Shown here: piece after piece, positions 25,913 to 35,004 of the stretch
Position numbering within the stretch: the first letter of the stretch is position 1
How the letters are laid out: every line of letters begins with the position of its first letter
Assembly (NCBI RefSeq): GCF_001654495.1
Contig: NZ_CP015849.1
Span: forward strand, 6,985,001-7,049,000
Length of the DNA stretch: 64,000 nt
Reading direction: 5' to 3'
DNA from: Streptomyces sp. SAT1
GTDB lineage: Bacteria > Actinomycetota > Actinomycetes > Streptomycetales > Streptomycetaceae
Position numbers and translations under genes: made by a program
Notes under the pieces: model-generated
Told to the model about the DNA's origin: nothing
Database searches by the model: none
The model's input: only the letters and a program-made list of their open reading frames with translations

Positions 25913-26535
25913 ACGAACTCCTGTCGGGCCGGGGCCGTCGGCGCGGCCCGTCCGGCGTAGTGGTCCTTGAGGTGCTGCACCAGGGTGATCAGCACCTGCT
26001 TGCTGGACTCCCGGGCGCGGGCGTCGCAGTCCACCAGCGGCACCCGCGGATCCAGGTCGAGCGCGTCGCGGATCGCCGCGTGCGAGTGGGCCGGGCCGCC
26101 GAAGTCGTTGCACGCCACGATGAACGGCGTGCCGTGGTGCTCCAGACGGTCGATGGCGTACCAGGAGTCGCCGATGCGGCGGGTGTCGACGAGGACGACC
26201 GCGCCGAGCGTGCCGGAGAACAGCCGGTCCCACAGGAACCAGAACCGCTCCTGGCCGGGGGCGCCGAACAGGTACAGCACATTGTGCGCGTCCAGGGTGA
26301 TGCGGCCGAAGTCGAAGGCGACGGTCGTCGCGGACTTGCCGCGCACCCCGCTGACGTCGTCGATCGCCTCGCCCGCCTGCGTCATCGTCTCCTCGGTGTT
26401 GAGGGGACGGATCTCGCTGACGGAACGGACCAGGGTGGTCTTGCCGACGCCGAAACCGCCCACGACGACGATCTTCAGACCGTTGTCGGCGGAAGCACCC
26501 AACGGGGTGCGGGCGTCAGAGGTTGCGGAGTCCAA
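25909..26535 (-). CDS. cvnD: conservon small GTPase (CvnD-like)
   Basis: This 208-residue ATP/GTP-binding protein of the conservon type has a P-loop GGFGVGKTT near residue 28, the switch II-like LFGAPGQERFWFLWD near 88 and ACNDFGG where NKxD is expected. The last is an altered guanine-specificity motif, as is common in this family. It is thought to switch the membrane complex of the sensor-like ATPase, the roadblock protein and DUF742. The TTG at 26535 gives the common family opening MDSATSDA and a 20-bp overlap with the DUF742 gene; ATG starts further upstream lie well inside that gene. Confidence 0.92.
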   Translation of the reverse strand: MDSATSDARTPLGASADNGLKIVVVGGFGVGKTTLVRSVSEIRPLNTEETMTQAGEAIDDVSGVRGKSATTVAFDFGRITLDAHNVLYLFGAPGQERFWFLWDRLFSGTLGAVVLVDTRRIGDSWYAIDRLEHHGTPFIVACNDFGGPAHSHAAIRDALDLDPRVPLVDCDARARESSKQVLITLVQHLKDHYAGRAAPTAPARQEFV

Positions 26536-26863
26536 CGAGCACCTGCTCCAGGATGTCGGGGTCGAGAACGGCGGACGTGCGCGGATGGCGGGCGCTGACA
26601 CGGCCCGCCGCCAGCAGGTCGCACAGCAGCACCTTCGTGATGCTCACGGGCAGCCGCAGCTCGGCGGCGATCTCCACCACGGCCGTGGGGAACGCGGCCA
26701 GCCGCAGGATCGCGGTGTGCTCCGACTGCATCCCGGGCGCCGGCTCGGACTCCGCGACGACCAGGGTGACCAGGTCGAACGGGTTGTCCGGGCCGGAGCT
26801 GGTGCGCCCGCCGGTGATGGTGTAGAGACGGTCCGGGGCGTCGTCCCTGCCGGGCCTGCTCAT
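26516..26863 (-). CDS. cvnC: conservon DUF742 protein (CvnC-like)
   Basis: This 115-residue DUF742 protein opens MSRPGRDDAPDRLYTITGGR and carries a C-terminal winged-helix-like region (ILRLAAFPTAVVEIAAELRL, then SITKVLLCDLLAAGRV). It is the third conservon component, believed to bridge the sensor-like ATPase, the roadblock protein and the GTPase at the membrane. The ATG at 26863 overlaps the roadblock stop (ATGA), and its own end overlaps the GTPase start. Family assignment is firm; molecular action is not known in detail. Confidence 0.93.
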   Translation of the reverse strand: MSRPGRDDAPDRLYTITGGRTSSGPDNPFDLVTLVVAESEPAPGMQSEHTAILRLAAFPTAVVEIAAELRLPVSITKVLLCDLLAAGRVSARHPRTSAVLDPDILEQVLVGLRNL

Positions 26864-27267
26864 GACGTACGGGGCTGGGCCGTCAGATACTCGCCGAGCT
26901 GCTCCACCAGTTCGCTCATGTTGTGCCCGACGAGGCCGGCGTCCGCGTCCTCGGTGGTGACGACCGCCAGATGGGCGCCCTGGCCGGCCTCGACGATGAA
27001 CAGCACCCCGCCGTAGAACTCGGTCATCGCCGAGCGCACCCCGCCGGTGCCGTCGCCGAACTCGGCGGACGCGCCGTGCGAGAGCGACTGGATGCCGGCG
27101 GCGATGGCGGCGAGCTGGTCGGCCTGGTCGACCGTCAGCTCCGGGGTGCGGCACAGCTTCAGTCCGTCACGGGACAGCACGAGCGCGTGCCGCGCGCCCG
27201 GGGTCCGCTCCAACAGGCCCTCCAGGAGCCAGGTGAGCTGGTCGTCGGCGGTGGTCTGGCCGGTCAT
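26860..27267 (-). CDS. cvnB: conservon roadblock/LC7 domain protein (CvnB-like)
   Basis: This 135-residue protein has one roadblock/LC7 domain: LTWLLEGLLERTPGARHALVL, DQLAAIAAGIQSLSHGASAE and GGVLFIVEAGQGAHLAVVTT. Such proteins, like MglB, regulate small GTPases, here presumably CvnD. The ATG at 27267 overlaps the stop of the sensor-like gene (ATGA). It is the second gene of the conservon. Confidence 0.94.
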   Translation of the reverse strand: MTGQTTADDQLTWLLEGLLERTPGARHALVLSRDGLKLCRTPELTVDQADQLAAIAAGIQSLSHGASAEFGDGTGGVRSAMTEFYGGVLFIVEAGQGAHLAVVTTEDADAGLVGHNMSELVEQLGEYLTAQPRTS

Positions 27268-28961
27268 GAGGTGGCGTCGCCTTCCGGGTGCGCGGTGGGG
27301 TGGGAGGGGAGGTCGGCCGGCGCCGGGGGAGCGGTGGCGTCGCCCCCGTCCGGCTGCGGTCCGGTGGCCGGTCCGGGAGCCGCCGCGTGGTCGGCGGCTC
27401 CCGGGCGCACGGCCTGGCGGAAGCTGCTGAAGCGGGCGGCGCGGGTCTTGACGTCCTCGGCCGCGGCGGTGGGGCGCGGCGCCGGGGTCCGCGCCGTGTT
27501 CCGGGCCCGCTCGGCGTCGGCGAGCGTGCGGCCCCTGCGCCGCTTGGGCAGCGCGGTGGGCCATTCGGCGGTGTCGCCGTCCGTGCCGTCCGGCGTGCTC
27601 TCGTGCACGGGCGCGGGACCGGCGGCGGAGGGCGCGGTGGACGCGGCGGGTACGGAGGACCCGGCGGCCGGTGCGGAGGACGGCACCGGGGCGTCGTCCG
27701 GGGCCGCAGGTCGGTCGGTGTCCGCGCCTGCCGCGGCGCTCTCGGCGGTCGCGGCGGTCGCGGTGCTCACGGCGCGCGGGGTGTCCCGTGCGGGTGCGGG
27801 CCGTGCGGGGGCCGCGACGGAGGCGACGGGGCTCGTGAGGATGTCCTGCGGGATCAGCATCAGCACGCCCGTGCCGCCTCGCGCGGACGGCCGGAAGGAC
27901 ACCTTCAGGCCGTACTTGAGCGCCAGGCGCCCCACGACGGCGAGCCCGAGCCGGGTACCGGTCAGACCGCCCAGCTCCGAGACGTCGCCCGCGACGGCCC
28001 GCTCGGCGCGGCGCAGCTGCACCTCGCCCATCACCAGGCCGCTGTCCTCCACGGAGAGGATGACACCCGCAGGCACCTCCTCCACGTAGACGTGCACCTC
28101 GGAGGTGGGCGGGGAGAAGTTGGCGGCGTTGTCGAGGAGTTCGGCGAGCGCGTGCATCACACCCTCGGCGGCGTGCCCGGCGACGGCGGTCTCGCTGGCC
28201 GCGTGCACCCGCACCCGGCGGTAGGCGCTGATGCGCCCCATCGCGCCGCGCAGGATCGACTCCATGGCGATGGGCCGCGCCCAGCGCCGCCCCGAACGCG
28301 CGCCGGTCAGCACGGCGACCGAGTCGGCCAGACGGCCCGCCTGCGCCGTGCGGTGGTCCAGGTGCAGCAGATCGGCGAGGACGTCCTCGTCCGAGTGGCG
28401 CTCCTCCATGGCCCGCAGGTCGGCGAGCATGGCGGTGGTGAGCGCCTGCATACGGCCGGCCGCGTTGGAGGTCGCGGAGATCGCCGCGTCCCGGGCCCGG
28501 TGCGCCCGCTCCAGCTCACCGGTGAGCCGGGCGTTGTCCTGCGTCAGCCGTTCGGTCTCGCGGGCGGCGCCCTCCTCGGCGCGGACCCGCTCGTGCGCGA
28601 GGGACTCGGCGAACTCGGCACGCTGCCGGCTCAGTTCGTCGATCAGGTGCTGCCGCTCCCGCTGCGCCTCCTCGGCGGTGCGGTGCCGCTCCTGGGCCAG
28701 GCGCTCGGCGTCCTGGGTGACCGTGTGCAGCCGGCGCCGCAGGGCACGGGCGGTCCGGCCGGCGCGTACCGCCCAGAACACGGCGGCCACCAGGACGACG
28801 GACGCGAGCCCCGCCCCCCAGGCCAGGGGCGTGCGCACCGAGGCGGGCGCCGCCGGGACCGCGCCCGCGACCACGGCGGCGCACACGAGCGCGGTGGCGG
28901 CGGGAAGGGGCACGAGAGTACGGACGGCGGATCGCTCGCCGTGCGGGGAGGGGGCGGTCAT
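27264..28961 (-). CDS. cvnA: conservon sensor histidine-kinase-like ATPase (CvnA-like)
   Basis: This 565-residue membrane protein has two hydrophobic segments in the first 75 residues (LVPLPAATALVCAAVVAGAV; GLASVVLVAAVFWAVRAG) and a coiled-coil region (about residues 85-175) rich in Glu and Arg. A HATPase_c domain follows (about 180-390), with LAELLDNAANFSPP as the N-box. The C-terminal 175 residues are a Pro/Ala/Thr-rich low-complexity tail with no domain. Conservon members resemble nitrate-sensing-type kinases but no response regulator is adjacent. ATG at 28961 has GAGGA upstream; a GTG at 29048 would add 29 unlikely residues. Confidence 0.92.
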   Translation of the reverse strand: MTAPSPHGERSAVRTLVPLPAATALVCAAVVAGAVPAAPASVRTPLAWGAGLASVVLVAAVFWAVRAGRTARALRRRLHTVTQDAERLAQERHRTAEEAQRERQHLIDELSRQRAEFAESLAHERVRAEEGAARETERLTQDNARLTGELERAHRARDAAISATSNAAGRMQALTTAMLADLRAMEERHSDEDVLADLLHLDHRTAQAGRLADSVAVLTGARSGRRWARPIAMESILRGAMGRISAYRRVRVHAASETAVAGHAAEGVMHALAELLDNAANFSPPTSEVHVYVEEVPAGVILSVEDSGLVMGEVQLRRAERAVAGDVSELGGLTGTRLGLAVVGRLALKYGLKVSFRPSARGGTGVLMLIPQDILTSPVASVAAPARPAPARDTPRAVSTATAATAESAAAGADTDRPAAPDDAPVPSSAPAAGSSVPAASTAPSAAGPAPVHESTPDGTDGDTAEWPTALPKRRRGRTLADAERARNTARTPAPRPTAAAEDVKTRAARFSSFRQAVRPGAADHAAAPGPATGPQPDGGDATAPPAPADLPSHPTAHPEGDATS

Positions 28962-29068
28962 CAATCGGGTCCTCGGGTGGCCGCCGCTCGGTCGAGAACG
29001 GCCCTCGTTCGGGTCCTGGAACAGGCCCTGGCTGGTGACAGGTGACACGTGCTGCTCAACTGTCGGTC

Positions 29069-29074
29069 ACTATA
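29069..29074 (-). promoter_or_regulatory. possible -10 element of the conservon operon
   Basis: TATAGT on the minus strand, about 110 bp upstream of the cvnA-like start, sits in an unusually AT-rich patch of the 167-bp gap. No good -35 hexamer stands at normal spacing, so the promoter may be activator-dependent. Confidence 0.35.
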
Positions 29075-29128
29075 CGAGCTTTGGTGATCAAATTGGAAAG
29101 CCCGGGTCCGATTGTCCGTTCCGGACGG

Positions 29129-30250
29129 TCACTTCCGTCCACCGGGAGCGTCCGCGCCGCCCTGTGAGGCGCCTTGGCGGCGGACCGCGATCATCGCCAC
29201 GTCGTCGCCGAGCCGACCCCCGGTGTGCGCGATCAGATCGCGCCGGACATGGTCGAGCAGCGCCTGCGGGGCGCTCCCGGCCCACTGCGCGGAGCGTTCC
29301 GCCAGCGGGTAGAAGACGCCCCGGCGGTCGCGCGCCTCGACCACCCCGTCGGTGTAGAGGAGCAGGGTGTCGCCCGGCCCGAAGGGCAGCACGTCCACGG
29401 TGGAACCGCCGGGAGCGGTCAGTCCGACCCCGAGCGGGGGAGCGGGGCTCAGGTCGGGGACGGTCACCCGGCCGTCCGGACCGAGCAGCAGCGGCGCCAC
29501 ATGCCCGCAGCTGGTCATCCGTACGACCGGATCGTCGTCGGGCACCTCCAGCAGCAGAGCGGTCACGAACCGCTCCCCGGACTCCTCCTCCGGTTCGAAG
29601 TCGGCGAGATAGCGGGTGACGCTGCGCTCCAGGGAGGCGGCGAGCGAGGGCAGGGCGGTGTGCTGGTGGGCGGCCTCGCGGAAGGCGCCGAGCAGCAGCG
29701 CCGCCTCCCCGATCGCCGGCAGGCCCTTGCCGCGCACATCACCGATCATCAGGCGGGCCCCGCCGCCGGTGCGGGCCGCCGCGTACAGGTCGCCCCCGAT
29801 CGACGCCTCGTCCTCCGCGGCCAGATAGAGCGAGGCGAGCCGCACCGGGCCCAGCCGCTGCGGCAGCGGCCACAGCAGGACCCGCTGGGCGGCCTCGGCC
29901 ACCGAGCGCACCTGCGCCAGTTCGCGCCGCCGCCGGTCGCGCACCAGGCACAGGGCCACGATCAGCACGGAGAGCAGCGCGAGCGCCACCACCTGCACCA
30001 GCAGGTTGCGGGACAGCAGGAGGTCGGAGCGCCAGCCGATGAACGCCTGCGCCGCCACGGCCAGCGCCCCCACGCAGCCGGTCGTCCACGGGCCCTCGGT
30101 CCACGCGGTGATCGCGGGCGCGATCACCAGCAGCGGACCGAGGACGATGTCGGACGGGGTCACGATGTCGAACACGGTGATCAGCCCGACGAGCACGACG
30201 GCGGTCAGCAGCAGCGCATGACGCCACCGCCGCGGCTGCGCGCGGCCCAT
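29129..30250 (-). CDS. membrane-anchored SpoIIE-type protein phosphatase
   Basis: This 373-residue protein has hydrophobic segments in the first 125 residues (ALLLTAVVLVGLITVFDIV; IVLGPLLVIAPAITAW; LLVQVVALALLSVLIVALCL). The linker SVAEAAQRVLLWPLP is followed by a SpoIIE domain with GGDLYAA, GDVRGKGL, SCGHVAPLL, LYTDGVVEAR and DDVAMIAV. Architecture and linker closely match the phosphatase at 15718-16890, so the two are paralogues. ATG at 30250 is preceded by CAGGGA; a GTG at 30274 is an alternative start. It is separately promoted from the conservon although on the same strand, and divergent from efeO. Confidence 0.9.
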   Translation of the reverse strand: MGRAQPRRWRHALLLTAVVLVGLITVFDIVTPSDIVLGPLLVIAPAITAWTEGPWTTGCVGALAVAAQAFIGWRSDLLLSRNLLVQVVALALLSVLIVALCLVRDRRRRELAQVRSVAEAAQRVLLWPLPQRLGPVRLASLYLAAEDEASIGGDLYAAARTGGGARLMIGDVRGKGLPAIGEAALLLGAFREAAHQHTALPSLAASLERSVTRYLADFEPEEESGERFVTALLLEVPDDDPVVRMTSCGHVAPLLLGPDGRVTVPDLSPAPPLGVGLTAPGGSTVDVLPFGPGDTLLLYTDGVVEARDRRGVFYPLAERSAQWAGSAPQALLDHVRRDLIAHTGGRLGDDVAMIAVRRQGASQGGADAPGGRK

Positions 30251-30425
30251 GAAGCGTCCCTGCCAGGCACTCACGCCTTCCACCCTGCACCGCGCCCGCA
30301 CGCCCCCGCACCTCGGGAATGCCGGGGGAACACGTCGGCCACCCATTTCCCCGGACGCCTGCCCGAGCGGCCGCCGTTGCCTAGCATGAGGCGATCACAC
30401 GGACTTGTCCTGGGGAGGGACCGCC

Positions 30426-31661
30426 ATGCGACTGCCCGGCTCCGGAGCGCGGCGGGACCGGCCCGGGACCGCGATCGGCGCGGGCCCCGGCCTCGTCGGC
30501 CTCGTCGGCCTTGTCGTGGTCGGGCTCGTCCTGGCGCTCGCGGGGGCCTGGGCGTACGCCCGCGGTCCGCGCGCCGGGCGGGCCGCGGACGCCGGGCCGC
30601 CGCACACCACCGTCGAGGTGTCCTCGGGCGGCTGCGGGCGCGGCTGGGACGAACCGGTGCCCGGCGTCCAGGTCTTCGCGCTGCGCAACACCTCCGACCG
30701 GGCCGCCGAGGCATATCTGGAGGACCCGCGCAGCCACGCCGTGTACGGCGAGGTCGAGGGCATCGGTCCGGGCACCACCCGGACCCTGACCGTGCGCGTC
30801 GGCAAGGGCTCCTACGCGTTCCGCTGCCTGCTGGAGGACGCCGACGCGGTCACCGGGCCCACGGTCCGCGTGGCGAGCGGGCGCGGCGGCCCGGCCGCGG
30901 CCCCCGTCACCCAGCACGACCTGATCCCGCCGGCGCTCGACTACCAGAAGTGGATCGCGGGCGCACTGGAGGAGACCGTACGGCTGACCGGGCGACTGCG
31001 GGACGCCGTCGACCGCGGCGACCTCGCGGCGGCCCGCACCGCCTGGCTGCCCGCGCACGAGCAGTACGAGCGGCTCGGAGCGGCCTACGACGCCTTCGGC
31101 GACGCCGACGGACGGATCAACGGCACCGACGCGGGCCTGCCCGGCGGCGTCCACGACCCGTCCTTCGGCGGCTTCCACCGGATCGAGTACGGCCTGTGGC
31201 ACGGCGAGGGCGCGCGCACCCTGCGGGCCCCGGCCGCCGCCCTGGTGCGGGAGGTCACCGCACTGCGCGACGGCTGGGCACAGGCCCGGATGGACCCGGC
31301 CCAGCTCGGGCTGCGCGCCCACGAGATCCTGGAGAACACCGTGCAGTTCGAGCTGACCGGCCGCACCGACTACGGCAGCGGCACCAACCTCGCCACCGCC
31401 CGCGCCAACCTGGACGGCACCCGCGCGGTCCTGTCCCGGCTGCGTCCGCTGCTCGCCTCCCGCCACGCCGCGCTCGGCGAGCTGGACCGGGGCATGGACC
31501 GGGCCGCGAACCTCCTCGACGGCTTCCGGCACGGGAACCGGTGGACCCCGCTGGACCGGCTCACCCGCCCGCAGCGGGAGCGGGCCGACGCCGTGCTGGG
31601 CGACCTGGTCGAACGGCTGGCGTCCGTGGCCACCCTGTGCGACCCGCGGAGGACCTCATGA
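30426..31661 (+). CDS. efeO: iron uptake system protein EfeO
   Basis: This 411-residue protein has an N-terminal hydrophobic segment (LVGLVGLVVVGLVLALAGAWA, residues 24-44), a cupredoxin-like domain (about 60-155; FRCLLED near 140) and a C-terminal imelysin/M75 domain. That domain has the metal-binding HxxE in GGFHRIEYGLWHGEG and the entry motif YQKWIAGALEETVRL. EfeO captures iron outside the membrane for transfer to the EfeU permease in cooperation with EfeB. ATG at 30426 has GGGAGGG upstream. It overlaps efeB by ATGA. No efeU gene precedes it, unlike the usual efeUOB order. Confidence 0.93.
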   Translation: MRLPGSGARRDRPGTAIGAGPGLVGLVGLVVVGLVLALAGAWAYARGPRAGRAADAGPPHTTVEVSSGGCGRGWDEPVPGVQVFALRNTSDRAAEAYLEDPRSHAVYGEVEGIGPGTTRTLTVRVGKGSYAFRCLLEDADAVTGPTVRVASGRGGPAAAPVTQHDLIPPALDYQKWIAGALEETVRLTGRLRDAVDRGDLAAARTAWLPAHEQYERLGAAYDAFGDADGRINGTDAGLPGGVHDPSFGGFHRIEYGLWHGEGARTLRAPAAALVREVTALRDGWAQARMDPAQLGLRAHEILENTVQFELTGRTDYGSGTNLATARANLDGTRAVLSRLRPLLASRHAALGELDRGMDRAANLLDGFRHGNRWTPLDRLTRPQRERADAVLGDLVERLASVATLCDPRRTS

Positions 31662-32956
31662 GGCGCGGGGAGCACACGGACCGGGCCGCGGGAGCCGGGC
31701 GGCCGGCACGGGAGGCGGACGGCGGGGGAGCGCGCGAGAGGGTGGGACGGCGCCGCTTTTTGCGGGGTGCGGCACTGGCCGGTGCCGGACTCGCCTCGGG
31801 CGGCGCGGCCCGCGGCGCCGGACCGGCTCTCGGCGCGGGGCCGTGGAACAGCGCGCCCGCCGTGCCGTTCCACGGCCCGCACCAGTGGGCCGTGCCGGCG
31901 GCCCCGCGCCGCTCCACCGTGTTCGCGGCCCTCGACGTCACCGCCGACGGCCGGGCGGAGCTGGCCGACCTGATGCGCACCCTGACCGACCGGGCCCGCT
32001 TCCTCACCACCGGCGGCACACCCCCGCCGGCCGGGATCACCGCGCCGCCCGCGGACTCCGGGGTCCTCGGCGGCTCGCTGCCCCCTGGCGCGCTGGCCGT
32101 GACCCTCGGCGTCGGCGCCTCGCTCTTCGACGACCGCTTCGGGCTCGCCGCCGCTCGTCCGCGCCGGCTGACCGCCATGCCGTCCTTCCCGGACGACGAC
32201 CTCAGGCCCGACTGGTGCCACGGCGACCTCAGCCTCCAGCTGCACGCCGACGAGACGGACACCGTCCTGCACGCGCTGCGCGACATCGCCCGCCACACCC
32301 GCGGCGCGATGCAGGTGCGCTGGCGGCTGGACGGCTTCGCGAGCCCGCCCCGCCCCTCCGGCACCCCGCGCAACCTGATGGGCTTCAAGGACGGCACGGC
32401 CAACCCGGACGCCGGCGACGCCCGCCAGATGGACCGCCTGGTGTGGGTCGGCCGGGACGCGGGCGAACCGCCGTGGGCGACCGGCGGCAGCTACCAGGTC
32501 GTCCGGCTGATCCGCATGCTGGTGGAGTTCTGGGACCGGGTCGCCCTCACCGAGCAGGAACGCATGTTCGGCCGGGTCCGGGAGACCGGCGCGCCCCTGG
32601 ACGGCGACTTCGAGGACGACACGCCCCACTACGCGGACGACCCCAAGGGCGACGTGATCCCGCTGGACGCCCACATCCGCCGCGCCAACCCGCGCACCGC
32701 CGAGACCGAGGACCAGCGCATCCTGCGCCGCGCCCACAACTACGACCTCGGCACGGACCGCAACGGCAACCTCGACATGGGCCTGCTCTTCTGCTGCTAC
32801 CAGCGCGATCTCGCCCGCCAGTTCGAGACCGTGCAGAAGCGCCTGGAGGGCGAACCGCTGACCGACTACATCTCACCGTTCGGCGGCGGCTACTTCTACG
32901 TCCTGCCCGGCGTACGCGACGAACGGGACTGGTACGGACGCGCGCTGCTCACCTGA
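31658..32956 (+). CDS. efeB: EfeB, Tat-exported Dyp-type haem peroxidase
   Basis: This 432-residue protein opens with a twin-arginine signal (GRRRFLRGAALAGAGLASGG, residues 29-48) and carries a dye-decolourising peroxidase domain. The distal-side motif is GFKDGT, the proximal haem histidine is probably in DAHIRRANPRT, and the domain ends with GGYFYVLPGV. EfeB oxidises ferrous iron or takes iron from haem for EfeO. The start overlaps efeO (ATGA). The long basic n-region before the Tat motif is typical of streptomycetes. No terminator stem is obvious in the 186 bp that follow. Confidence 0.94.
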   Translation: MRRGEHTDRAAGAGRPAREADGGGARERVGRRRFLRGAALAGAGLASGGAARGAGPALGAGPWNSAPAVPFHGPHQWAVPAAPRRSTVFAALDVTADGRAELADLMRTLTDRARFLTTGGTPPPAGITAPPADSGVLGGSLPPGALAVTLGVGASLFDDRFGLAAARPRRLTAMPSFPDDDLRPDWCHGDLSLQLHADETDTVLHALRDIARHTRGAMQVRWRLDGFASPPRPSGTPRNLMGFKDGTANPDAGDARQMDRLVWVGRDAGEPPWATGGSYQVVRLIRMLVEFWDRVALTEQERMFGRVRETGAPLDGDFEDDTPHYADDPKGDVIPLDAHIRRANPRTAETEDQRILRRAHNYDLGTDRNGNLDMGLLFCCYQRDLARQFETVQKRLEGEPLTDYISPFGGGYFYVLPGVRDERDWYGRALLT

Positions 32957-32991
32957 GAACACTCGCTCCCCGGCGACGGTTTCGCTCCGCC

Positions 32992-33013
32992 GTTCGGTCA
33001 ATACCCGGTCAAG
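32992..33013. promoter_or_regulatory. possible PHO-box-like direct repeat
   Basis: Two 11-bp units sharing CGGTCAA (plus strand) repeat across 32992-33013, 130 bp upstream of the phosphoesterase start. On the minus strand they read CTTGACCGGGT and ATTGACCGAAC, which partly match the 11-bp PhoP repeat unit. Orientation is opposite to the gene, so the match is weak. Confidence 0.25.
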
Positions 33014-33142
33014 AATGGGCTCGGCTTGCCTGACCCGGTGCCCCCTCCCGCGTCATCATGGCTGCTTCGTCGCGCCGCCCGCGCGGCGGAGCAGCCCGGT
33101 CCGTACGCCGCGGCCACGATCCTGCCCGGAGGGTGAACTCAC

Positions 33143-34984
33143 ATGGCCAGCAGGGGAAGACGAGCAACGATGCGGAACCTGGGGGCGCTCGCCGGCGCCG
33201 CCGCGCTGACCGTGCTGGGCGGCGCCGCCCCCGGCCTGGCCGCGCCCGCCGCGCCCGACGGGCACCGGCTCACCGCCACACCGATCGAGCACGTCGTCGT
33301 CCTCTTCGACGAGAACATCTCCTTCGACCACTACTTCGCCACCTATCCGCGGGCCGCGAACACCGACGGCACCAAGTTCACCGCGTCGCGCAGGACCCCG
33401 AAGGACATCGACACCCTGGCGCACGCCGGGCTGCTGGAGCACAACCCCAATCAGTACACGCCCAAGCGGCTCGGCCCCGGCCAGGCCGTCACCTGCGACC
33501 AGAACCACTCCTACGGCCCCGAGCAGTACGCGTACAACGGCGGCAGGGCCGACCGGTTCGTGCAGAACACCGAGGTCGACAAGTGCAGCGGCGGCCTGTT
33601 CGGCGTGCCCGGCCTCGTCATGGACTACTACGACGGCAACACCGTCACCGCGATGTGGAACTACGCCCAGCACTACGCGCTCAGCGACCGTTCCTTCGGC
33701 TCGAACTACGGCCCCTCCACACCCGGCGCCATCAACCTGGCCTCCGGGCAGACGCACGGCATCGTCTCCGTCGACCCGGCCTCCGGCACCGAGCACCCGA
33801 AGCAGACGGCCACGCCCGACCCGTCCGTGGTCAAGTCGCCCGACGCGCACGGCGTGGGCACGATGATCAACGACCCGGACCCGGCCTTCGACGACTGCTC
33901 CGGCAAGAACCACACCTCCAGCGCCGCGCTCGCCGTGATGAAGGGCCGCAACATCGGCGACCTGCTCAACCGCGCGGACATCAGCTGGGGCTGGTTCCAG
34001 GGCGGCTTCCGCCCGTCCACCGCCTGGAGCGGCGAGCAGGGCGAGTACGCCCGCTGCGACACCGCGCACGCCAACGTCGGCGGCGCCCAGGTCGTCGACT
34101 ACAGCCCGCACCACAACCCGTTCGCGTACTACCGGACGACGGCCAACCCGCACCACCTGCCGCCGGAGAACGTCGCCGAGATCGGCCACGACGGACGGGC
34201 CAACCACAACTACGACCTGACCGACCTCTCCGCCGCGCTGACGGCGGGCCGCCTCCCGGCCGTCAGCTTCGTCAAGGCGCCCTCCTACCAGGACGGGCAC
34301 GCCGGATACTCCGACCCGCTCGACGAACAGCACTTCCTGGTCGACCAGATCAACGCGATCCAGCGCTCCCCGCAGTGGCGCTCCACCGCCGTCGTCATCG
34401 CCTACGACGACTCCGACGGCTGGTACGACCACGCCTACGCCCCGGTGCGCAACGGCTCCACGGACACCTCGGCCGGCTCCAACGGCAAGGCCACCGACAG
34501 CCCCGCCTGCCAGGCCGGGCCCCCGGCGGCCGGCGGCTACCTGGACCGGTGCGGCCCCGGCACCCGCCAGCCGCTGCTGGTCGTCTCCCCGTACAGCAAG
34601 GTCAACCAGGTCGACCACACCCAGACCGACCAGGCGTCGATCATCCGGTTCATCGAGGACAACTGGCACACCGGGCGCATCGGAGACCACTCCTTCGACG
34701 CGACGGCGGGCTCGCTCGCGGGCATGTTCGACTTCAAGCACCCCAACAACCGGCAGGTGCTGCTGAACCGGGACGGTTCGGTCAGGTCGGTCGGGCCGGT
34801 CCGCGCGGTGGCGCCGAAGGCCGCCGCCATCACGGCCGGCGCGGCGTTCGAGAACGCCGCCGCGACCAGCGGCGCCGCCGCCTTCCCGGCCCTGCCGGTC
34901 GGTCTCGGCGCGGGCGCGCTGCTGGCCGTGGGCGCCACCGGGACGTACTTCGCGCTGCGCCGCAGGAGCCGGAACGCCCTCTGA
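33143..34984 (+). CDS. exported, membrane-anchored phosphoesterase (phospholipase C/acid phosphatase family)
   Basis: This 613-residue protein of the alkaline-phosphatase-like phosphoesterase family includes phospholipase C and AcpA-type acid phosphatases. It has a signal peptide (MRNLGALAGAAALTVLGGAA from residue 10) and the family signature HVVVLFDENISFDHYFATYP directly after it. Other conserved stretches are SFGSNYGPSTPG, VIAYDDSDGWYDHAY and SIIRFIEDNW. Unusually, the C-terminus ends in a hydrophobic helix and a basic tail (TGTYFALRRRSRNAL), so it should stay fixed in the membrane with the enzyme domain outside. The start has GGAGG about 12 bases upstream, and an internal ATG at residue 10 is possible. 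It is monocistronic and ends at a strong terminator. Confidence 0.9.
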   Translation: MASRGRRATMRNLGALAGAAALTVLGGAAPGLAAPAAPDGHRLTATPIEHVVVLFDENISFDHYFATYPRAANTDGTKFTASRRTPKDIDTLAHAGLLEHNPNQYTPKRLGPGQAVTCDQNHSYGPEQYAYNGGRADRFVQNTEVDKCSGGLFGVPGLVMDYYDGNTVTAMWNYAQHYALSDRSFGSNYGPSTPGAINLASGQTHGIVSVDPASGTEHPKQTATPDPSVVKSPDAHGVGTMINDPDPAFDDCSGKNHTSSAALAVMKGRNIGDLLNRADISWGWFQGGFRPSTAWSGEQGEYARCDTAHANVGGAQVVDYSPHHNPFAYYRTTANPHHLPPENVAEIGHDGRANHNYDLTDLSAALTAGRLPAVSFVKAPSYQDGHAGYSDPLDEQHFLVDQINAIQRSPQWRSTAVVIAYDDSDGWYDHAYAPVRNGSTDTSAGSNGKATDSPACQAGPPAAGGYLDRCGPGTRQPLLVVSPYSKVNQVDHTQTDQASIIRFIEDNWHTGRIGDHSFDATAGSLAGMFDFKHPNNRQVLLNRDGSVRSVGPVRAVAPKAAAITAGAAFENAAATSGAAAFPALPVGLGAGALLAVGATGTYFALRRRSRNAL

Positions 34985-35004
34985 GGTCCGGGTGCCCCGA
35001 CGCG

